Shown here piece after piece: positions 57,601 through 64,000 of a stretch of DNA of 64,000 bases; position 1 is the stretch's first letter, and the number at the start of each line of letters is the position of its first letter. Origin of the DNA: Agaricus subrufescens. Its lineage: Eukaryota; Basidiomycota; Agaricomycetes; Agaricales; Agaricaceae. The stretch lies in assembly GCA_029945375.1 (NCBI GenBank), contig JAQOTE010000025.1:1-64000 (forward strand), written 5' to 3'. The notes beneath the pieces were generated by a model that saw nothing but the letters and a program-made list of their open reading frames with translations, ran no database searches and was not told the DNA's origin. A program made the translations under genes and the position numbers.

Positions 57601-58869
57601 TTCGGTAGCCGGGAGTTTGCGTTCTCTGGTCCAATCTATAAGGTCCCATGGTCTTTTCTTATCGACCGCCGTATATTTGATGGCTTTGCTGTAATGAGCA
57701 TTGCGTTTCGCTCTGGCTACCTTTCTGAGGTTAGTGTATTTGACCGGGTCTCGCTTTTGACCCTGTTGGCGGTTAAGCCTCATGTCGTTGAAAAGCGATT
57801 TGCATTCCTTATCCCACCACTTTTTGGAGTGGTGGGACGGTTTAGCCATGACGGCATGATGATCCCACGCATTGGAGAGAATTTGAGCCATACCTGTAGT
57901 GAAGCGTTCGATTTCTTCTTTGCTTTGTGGGAGGTTGAGATTAGTCCTAAGGGAGTTAGTTTCAGCAATGACTTCGGAGATGAAAGCGTCCTCTTCTTTA
58001 GAGTATCGATCGAGAAACATTTTTCCTACCATATCTTCCTGGCCTTTATTCGGGATTTTGATGTGGATAGGATTGTGGTCGGAATTGAGTCTGCTTACGT
58101 CGTCGTCTTGGACCGCAATGGAGAATTTTGGGTCTTTGATCAGTGTCAGGGATGCGAAACATAGGTCGATGATGGAGGGTCGGACTCCTTCGTTTTGGTG
58201 GGGAATGTGAGTGGGGGTGTTAGGATTAGAAGGAATGGCGCGGAGGGTGCCTAGAGAGCTAGTGGCTTCTATGAGTCTGGAGCTGAGGGCATTAGGACCA
58301 TGATGCGATTTGGCTCCGCTGTCCCATTCGGAATCTTGTATGTTGAAGTCCCCTGCACATATATCTATGTCTGGGAAACGATTAGTGTGGTTTTCGAGTA
58401 TACTAAGGCCGTTTAGTGAGCGGCTGTCATTGTATACGTTGATGATGTTTGTAGATTGGCGGAGATGGCCGGGGTGTTTCAGGGTGATGAGGGAAACATC
58501 CTGATGTTTGATGATGTCGGACCGATATTGTGGGCTGAGAGATGTTAATCTTCTGTTGACATAGGTGATGATGCATGGTTGGAAGCCTTTAGGATTGGTG
58601 TTGTCGAAGGTGGGCATCATGGGTATCCATGATGGGTGGATGGGGGGACCATAAGCGTCATCGCCTTCCTTATTGGTGGTGGAGGGCTGAGACCGGACTC
58701 GTTTCCAGCCCGGTTCTTGGAACAGGATGATATCTATGAATGGGGCACACCTTTCGAGGGTGATCGATGTGTTGTCCCAGCTTTTGTTAGCGTTATAAGA
58801 CCATAAGTTAAAAACGGGCGGGGCGAGTATTCAACACTTGTCTAGAATTACGTTTGGTGTGCTAGACAT
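54640..58869 (-). pseudogene. LINE ORF2: endonuclease-reverse transcriptase, one stop
   Basis: From the ATG at 58869, one base after the ORF1 stop, the frame runs 12 codons to TGA at 58831-58833. It then stays open for over 1390 codons to 54640. The apurinic-type endonuclease shows NLWSYNANKSW, ILFQEPGW, CAGDFNIQDSEW and SDHNPIHI. The RT shows RPIVLLNTTGKLFEKII, QFFPSLNHSI, VGQGSALSPILSALY and the active-site SYVDDRLLVAS. A degenerate RNase H-like region and a CPCCSNTLETRRHILNEC zinc motif close it. The TGA replaces a codon that would be CGA by a single transition. Confidence 0.9.
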
Positions 58870-58870
58870 A

Positions 58871-61846
58871 TTAAGCGGTTACCTTGTTTTGTAGGGATTC
58901 GGCAATGGCCGCTCTGGAGTTTTCGAGTCTTTTGATTCTGTCTTCGATGGCCCGGGCACGATGCCATTCCTTGTTGTGTTGGTTCTGTTTATATACGCAT
59001 GAAGCGTCGTTAGCCGAGTGGCTTTCGCCACAATTTTTGCATGATGGGGGATGGGGGCATTCGACGGGGTTACCTGTCTCCTTGCGCTTTTCGGCGCAGC
59101 ATTTGGCGTGTATGTTATGATTTTCCGTGCGGTGGCCACCTCTACACCGGGCACACCTGTCGTGGTTGATGCGGCATGTCCTGGTACCGTGGGTCCAGGA
59201 CCAACATTTCTGGCATTGGGGGACGAATTCCCTTGGTTGGGCATATTCGATTCTAATAAGCTTACCCGCGATGTGATACATCTTGTTGACGATGTTGCGA
59301 GTAACAATACCGTTTTGGGAGTCCCATACGTCGACAAATGCGACGGCTGCATCGACAGATCCTTTCGACTTGACTATTCTGGGGACGTGTACACAGGTTA
59401 GTCCATTGAGGCGCGAGCACTTACTTAGATGGTCGATGACTTGTTCGCCAGTTATTTCGTCTTCTGGCCTAGTGCTGAATCTAGTGGTGTAGAGATCAAG
59501 CCCTTTGAGGATGAGATGGGCTTTGGATTGGGGGGCGAAGGGGAGAGGGTAGACATCGGGATCGCCCATGAGGTCTAGGGCGGATACTAAAGCACTTCAT
59601 AGAAGATGGAAGCCTCCCTGATTAGGTACCTCGTTCAGGAAGACATGGGCAGATTCAGTAGTGACTTTGATGATTTCGGCCCTCATGCTGCTGTCGGCGT
59701 CAGTAAGGTATTTGTTTATGCCCTCCACAACGTCTGCGGGGCTGGCGAAATGGTGATCTAAGAGGTTACCGTCAAGTGGGAAGATAGCCGATTTCCGGCT
59801 TGGTCCTTTAGAAATGGCTACGGAACGGGGGGTGGGGATGGTTTTCGGGTTTACTTTTTTGGGGGCGGGTTTGGGGGGGAGGCGGGTGAGACCTCCTCCT
59901 GTGATTTCCATGACGTGGTCCAGGGTCATGCCTTGTTCGAGGCACGCTTTAATAATGTTCATGGCCTCCGGGGTGAAGGCGCCTTGAGTAGGAGGGGGGG
60001 GTTTGGCGGCCTGGGCGTATGAAGCCTTTGGGGAGGGTTTGGGGGTGGGTTTGTCGGATTTGTTGCTCGCGGGTATGGGAGGGTTGGGTTTGCTTCCCCT
60101 GTATTTCTCTTTATGAATACGGAGGTGCTCTTGTATGGCCGCTTTCTCTTTTTCATTTGCGTTGGTGCCGAATGCAACGCGCTGGTTTTTGCGGTTCTGG
60201 GCATATGCGACTTCGAGGGATGTGATAGTGCCGGTGACGCTTTTAGCGGCAAGTGCGTCGATCTCGGCTTTAGAAAGTGGCGAGGCGATAGCAATGGAGT
60301 GAGAGGATTGCTGGGTGGGAGGTTTGGAGGATTTAGAGGATGCCGCAATGGGGAGGGGGCGCGGGAGGCCCACTTTGATGGGTTGAGGCGAGGGTTTCTT
60401 TGGGGCAGGTACAGGTTTGTTAACCGTTTTAGTGGGGGCGGGTAGGGGGGGAAAGTTGGGGTCTGTGATTGTCTTTGCGGGGGGATCAGCGTATGATAGA
60501 GTAGGAGAGGGGGGGGAGCCCGGCAGGGCGTCATTGACATGAGAGGGAGCGGGATCTTCGCTCGTATCCATATTTACTGGTGGGGGGGTCTCTGCGGGAG
60601 GGGAATTACCTTTGTACAGGTCTTTTGCGTTGCCGTGGCCAACTTTGACCATAGCCCATTTAGTCTTCTCGTATAGTTTGATGAACATGTACGCAGGCTC
60701 TGCCAACGCGTGAGTGTTCGTGATCCTATCCGGGTCGAAGTTGGCGTAGTACATGGCCAATTCGGCCCATATTTCACGTATGTGGGATAGCTCTTCGAAC
60801 GAGAGGGTATCTTTAGTGTTAGCTGGTGAAGGAGACACCGGGCGAGTGAATTGTTGGTTTCTGATGTGACCCGTTTGGACCTTGCTCATCATGATAGCTG
60901 CTTCGAAGTTATCTGCTGCTTGGGAGTTAGTAATAAGCATGGGGTTTACGTCTTTGTCGGTTTGTTTGAGGGCAGCGTAAGTAGCCTGGTCGACTGCTTG
61001 TACGGCGGGTGATCGGGGGGTTCTATCTGTGTCGATAAGAATATGTTTGTTAGTAGGGGGGGTTTTGGGGGTAGGGAGATTGGCGGGAGTGTTATTAGCG
61101 TCCTCTCTAACCTCCATGGCGTATTGATTTTTGATTTGTTCTTCCAAAAGGTTACCTAAGTTGTCGTTTTCTTCCTGTTCCGCTCTAATTCTGAGTTGTT
61201 CCGCGGATTCGGACTGGGAAGGGGATTGGGTTTGAGGTCGGGGTGTCGGGGAGGGGGCGCAAGATCTGCGTGCCTGCCGTTCCAGGTATGCCTTGATCTC
61301 ACTTTCGTTCATTTGTTGGAATTTTTCTTCTTCTACTTGTTCGCGGAAGGTGCGGCATATGTCTTCATCGGACATCTCGCCGTAGGTTTCGGGCATGCTG
61401 CGCCGGGCCTCGGCGATGTCTGAAGGGGTTAGTGATGCGACAGATGATTCTGAAACACTAGAGGGGGCACGTGGGGGGATAATAACGGAGGTGGGTCTGG
61501 AACGACCTCGTGGGGACCCCGTGGGGTCCTCATGGGTGGCTTGGCTGTGAGCGAGGAGGTTATCCTCGGTTAGTTCGTTAGAGTGCGTGGCTGGAGTGGG
61601 GATTCTCCTGGCGGGGATGGCAGACGATGAACGGACACTACTTGCCTTGGACCTGCTTTTCTTTCCAAGCATGTCATTCTTTGGGTTGTATCCGTGTTCA
61701 GCTAGGTCCCGCATTTGGGCTCTGATGGCTTGTTTGGCAGCTTTGGCTGCCGCTCGTTCGGATCGGCGTGCTTGTATATCAGGCATATCGGGAGGGAGGG
61801 GGGGAGGGAGGGAGGGCTGGGAGTCTGGGACGAATGGGTCGCTCAT
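58871..61846 (-). pseudogene. LINE ORF1: Gag-like with CCHC zinc knuckles, one stop
   Basis: The start is ATG 61846 (MSDPFVPDSQPS). The open frame extends to 61969, but that part is flanking helicase sequence. A long Pro/Ser-rich region with an acidic coiled segment precedes TGA at 59597-59599. The same frame continues through SALDLMGDPDVYPLPF to a set of CCHC knuckles (CQKCWSWTHGTRTC, CARCRGGHRTENH, CKNCGESHSANDASC) and stops at 58871. In total there are 992 codons with one internal stop. Zinc knuckles and position before ORF2 identify the RNA-binding Gag-like protein. Confidence 0.88.
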
Positions 61847-61945
61847 ACCGTGGCTTGTGGGCCAAAGAAACACAGTGTATTCCAATAATGTGCTGCTTTT
61901 TTTTTTTTCACCAGGATGATGAAAGTAAGAGGCAAAAGAGGAATG

Positions 61946-61961
61946 GCTGCACAACCAAAGT
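61946..61961. repeat. LINE target-site duplication, right copy
   Basis: This 16-bp sequence is identical to 54060-54075 and marks the 5' junction of the LINE. Confidence 0.92.
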
Positions 61962-62729
61962 GTTGCCATAGAGTACAGAAATCACATGTTGCTCGATATT
62001 GGACAATGATTTCTATGTCCCCTATGTCCATCCCCTGGGGCTATACATTAGTATGTATCTCTAAGTAACATATGACTTATGAGACCAAATGCATCCATAC
62101 AAAAAAGACCCCAAATATTCCCTTTATGAAACTCTTCAAATGTCTTCTTGTGATACTGTGCACTCATGGTTTTGAGTGAAAGTATGTAATCTTGTTGTGA
62201 TATTCCTTGAGTAGTCATGCCTGCAGGTAAACCGTTGCTTGTTCTGATTCTTTGATATTATCAAAGAAGACAATGAACTTTCTTGGCTTTGGCATGCTGT
62301 CTTGCCAATTATATAGTATGAGGAAGTTGAGATTGTGATACAAAGATGAGGGGTAGACTATTTCATGAACCATCAATGCAATATTGGGTTGTTCATTTGA
62401 ACACAACAGATCAACTGTGTTTGATGAACTCATGTGCAAGAGCTTCCAAGTTTCATTAAGTAGAGGTACTGGAAAAGTTGTGGAGGTAAGGTAGAAAGGC
62501 ATGAAATGGGGTATGAGGCCCCTGATGATCCCAACAGTGAGATATGCCTTCCTGAATTTGCCCCACTGAGTTATGCAGTGGGCCTTGTCAAAAATGAATG
62601 TGAGAATGCACTTGTTAAGACTACAACCGCAGAGTCAGAACTAGGCGGTCCCGATTTGGGGATAGGCATTGACCTCAGCAACACAAAGGTGCACTGTGCC
62701 CTCCAGCAGGTTCTGGATGCCTAGAGAGC

Positions 62730-63290
62730 AATAGTGGAAAAGAATGTGAGTTGCAGGACACTTAGTGGAAAGGTAGGAATCAAGAGGGAATATAATCTAA
62801 GTCAATTTCAGACTGAGGAATAGATACAGGAATGCGGAACTTATATACAAAGGTGTACAGGAGTAAAGTACAGAAAAGGAATAGTTCTGGATAATAGAAA
62901 TAGGAATCAGAATAGAGATACTGTATGGCAATCGCATTGCAATAGGAATGAGTACCAATCCAGATACAGTTGCGTTGGCCGTTGGAAAGTTATGGCCCGC
63001 GTTGCGTTGGTCATAGAGCGACCGTGGGAGCGCAACCATAGTCCTGGAAAGGAACTATGGCATAACCGGCCAACCACTACCGGTTCCAGGAAGCGGACTT
63101 ACCAATTAGAGGAACCCAAAAGACAACGGTCCCGAGTGGATCCCATCAAAAGGAAACTTGACAGCGGGATTCCTTGGAATGTACCGGAAATGGAATTGGA
63201 ACATTCTAGATAGAAAAGGAAACGTCAGGAATGATTGGAAAGTTCTGGAAACGGAATATAACAGCACTGAGTAAAAGATGACATGTTCTA
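62730..63290. other. possible third insertion within the helicase pseudogene
   Basis: Between the helicase exon ending in SSDRLKKL (about 63292) and the next helicase sequence (about 62720) lie some 560 bp without helicase coding. It is rich in ggaa and ttcc words, and a ccatagttcc/ggaactatgg inverted pair lies near 63033-63062. It may be a solo LTR or another short element, or a long intron. Ends and class could not be fixed. Confidence 0.35.
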
Positions 63291-63500
63291 TAGTTTCTTG
63301 AGTCTGTCACTTGAGACTAGGATTTCAGGGTTGGTAATGATGACTTGATATTTTCCAGACTCCAGATCCTATTTTCAATGAGAGAGAGACCTGGGCTTAC
63401 AGGTGTCAAACAAGGTACATACTTTGAATGTCTTTGCTGATGCATTTTTGGCAGAGACAGCAATGACCAAGATCCCAACTTTCTGCAGCTCCCTGGCCTG

Positions 63501-63707
63501 TGTCGGAAAACTGAAATTAACCTGATCAAGCTAGATCAGTTTACGTTTGCCTGATTTTACCAAATCAGATACCATTAGCCTTCGGGTTCATGACCCTGTA
63601 AGATCAGGTAAGATCAGGCAGTCTGATCAGGGTGGGTCAGAAAGAATCAGGCCATTTTTCAGATCAGGCAAACATAAGGGGATCAGGCTAGTTTTAGTTT
63701 TCCGACA
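63501..63707. mobile_element. 207-bp MITE with inverted ends
   Basis: The ends are inverted repeats: tgtcggaaaact at 63501-63512 and agttttccgaca at 63696-63707, with similarity running about 50 bp inwards to gtttgcctgat. The interior holds many cctgatc/gatcagg words. It interrupts a helicase exon between the codons of LAQD and ARELQ. Removing it plus one TG dinucleotide restores the GAT-CAG-GCC-AGG frame, so the target duplication is TG. There is no coding capacity. Confidence 0.85.
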
Positions 63708-64000
63708 TGATCCTGAGCAAGCACATTAAGAGGACTGATAACAAAAAGAATCTTGATGTGTTTGTCCTCATTGGCCCTGAGCAAAGGGATCCAGAAGGAT
63801 AGAGTTTTGCTGGCCCCAGTTTGGACACAGCCAATCACATCTTGGTGGGAATACATGGCCCTTGCAGCTTCTATTTGATACCAACAAGCTTGCTTATTAA
63901 ATCTTTTTTGAACTAGATCCTGGATACACTTGGATGTCCACAGTGAGATGGGTTCTTTGAGCTGCTGAGCTGGGATCTGGGACATGGCAGTAGGCCTCTA

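Larger units (their letters stand above)
54076..61945 (-). mobile_element. Tad-like LINE retrotransposon, full length
   Basis: This 7870-bp non-LTR element lies on the minus strand. It is bounded by a perfect 16-bp duplication and ends in poly(A) (T-run 54075-54088). It has a 5' UTR of about 100 bp, ORF1 with zinc knuckles, ORF2 with endonuclease and reverse transcriptase, and a 3' UTR of about 560 bp. A full-length 5' end and a perfect duplication imply a fairly recent insertion. Both ORFs carry one premature TGA. It sits inside the conserved motif VI of a RecQ-like helicase pseudogene. Clade assignment to Tad is from the overall layout and is tentative. Confidence 0.93.
61946..63985 (-). 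pseudogene. RecQ-type helicase, 5' part, broken by insertions
   Basis: ATG 63985 opens a frame with the RecQ motif 0 and Ia regions: YQIEAARAMYSHQDVIG, then VQTGASKTLSFW and LFVISPLNVLAQD. The P-loop reads GASKT instead of GAGKT. After the MITE it continues QARELQKVGILVIAV, an intron, then SGKYQVIITNPEILVSSDRL. Next comes FDKAHCITQWG, a DKAH in place of DEAH, then the domain 2 piece KFIVFFDNIKES, MGMDIEDIEIIVQYRA-like sequence and motif VI as WQHFGCAA. Substitutions at both catalytic motifs and at the motif VI arginines, plus stops and three insertions, mean it is dead. The order and strand show a single former gene. Confidence 0.8.

Noticed and set aside
54076..61945. Treating LINE ORF1 as two separate genes (58871-59569 and 59597-61846)
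   Set aside because: Both parts are in the same frame, separated by one TGA, and together make the usual Gag-like layout with C-terminal zinc knuckles.
61847..61969. Extended N-terminus of LINE ORF1
   Set aside because: These codons cross the 5' UTR and the target duplication into the helicase relic, so they cannot be part of the element's protein.
1..64000. tRNA, rRNA or other RNA genes
   Set aside because: I looked for tRNA A/B-box patterns and rRNA-like blocks in the intergenic gaps and found none that I could support by eye.

Overview
The window is nuclear DNA of a filamentous basidiomycete, most likely an Agaricomycete. The evidence is many 45-60-nt introns with GTNNGT donors and CTNAY branch points, tightly packed genes, a mushroom-type NACHT protein, Tad-like LINE and tyrosine-recombinase (DIRS/Ngaro-like) retroelements, and DUF6589- and RecQ-type relics. 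A Cantharellales species such as Rhizoctonia or Ceratobasidium would fit, but that is only an impression. Exon structures below were read by hand from reading frame, splice sites and family conservation.

Positions 1-41000 are a gene-dense euchromatic arm. A 71-bp minisatellite (1-638) lies beyond the 3' end of a NACHT NTPase gene. Next comes SDH4 (succinate dehydrogenase membrane anchor), followed by a tandem pair of APC/C activators, CDC20 and CDH1. CDH1 is divergent from cytosolic leucyl-tRNA synthetase across only 76 bp. A VHS-GAT trafficking protein, a family-3 glycosidase, and two or three small unknown genes follow. After them lies a decayed inverted copy of SDH4 (18508-19091). The stretch 19832-32151 holds a mitochondrial hotdog thioesterase, an NCS1 permease with GATA sites upstream, a FluG-type amidohydrolase, a BolA protein, an ARMT1/DUF89 protein and a 603-residue multi-pass membrane protein. 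The ARMT1-like gene is built partly from 6-13-nt microexons and GC-AG introns. Tuberin (TSC2) and a GEN1/YEN1 resolvase close the arm, convergently arranged.

Positions 41000-64000 are a transposon-rich, AT-richer block. It contains a YR retrotransposon just upstream of GEN1, a 2.3-kb fold-back-like element with ACTTGA-rich inverted arms, a DUF6589 pseudogene, and a RecQ-type helicase pseudogene convergent with it. The helicase pseudogene is split by a 7.9-kb LINE with a 16-bp target-site duplication, by a 207-bp MITE with inverted ends, and probably by a third insertion. Several retroelement ORFs are broken by single TGA codons where CGA would be expected, which suggests CpG deamination.

The genes do not form one pathway. 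Local themes are cell-cycle ubiquitination (CDC20, CDH1), growth signalling (TSC2), DNA repair (GEN1) and nitrogen-compound uptake and use (permease plus amidohydrolase). The most unusual signal is the splicing architecture of 21-29 kb.
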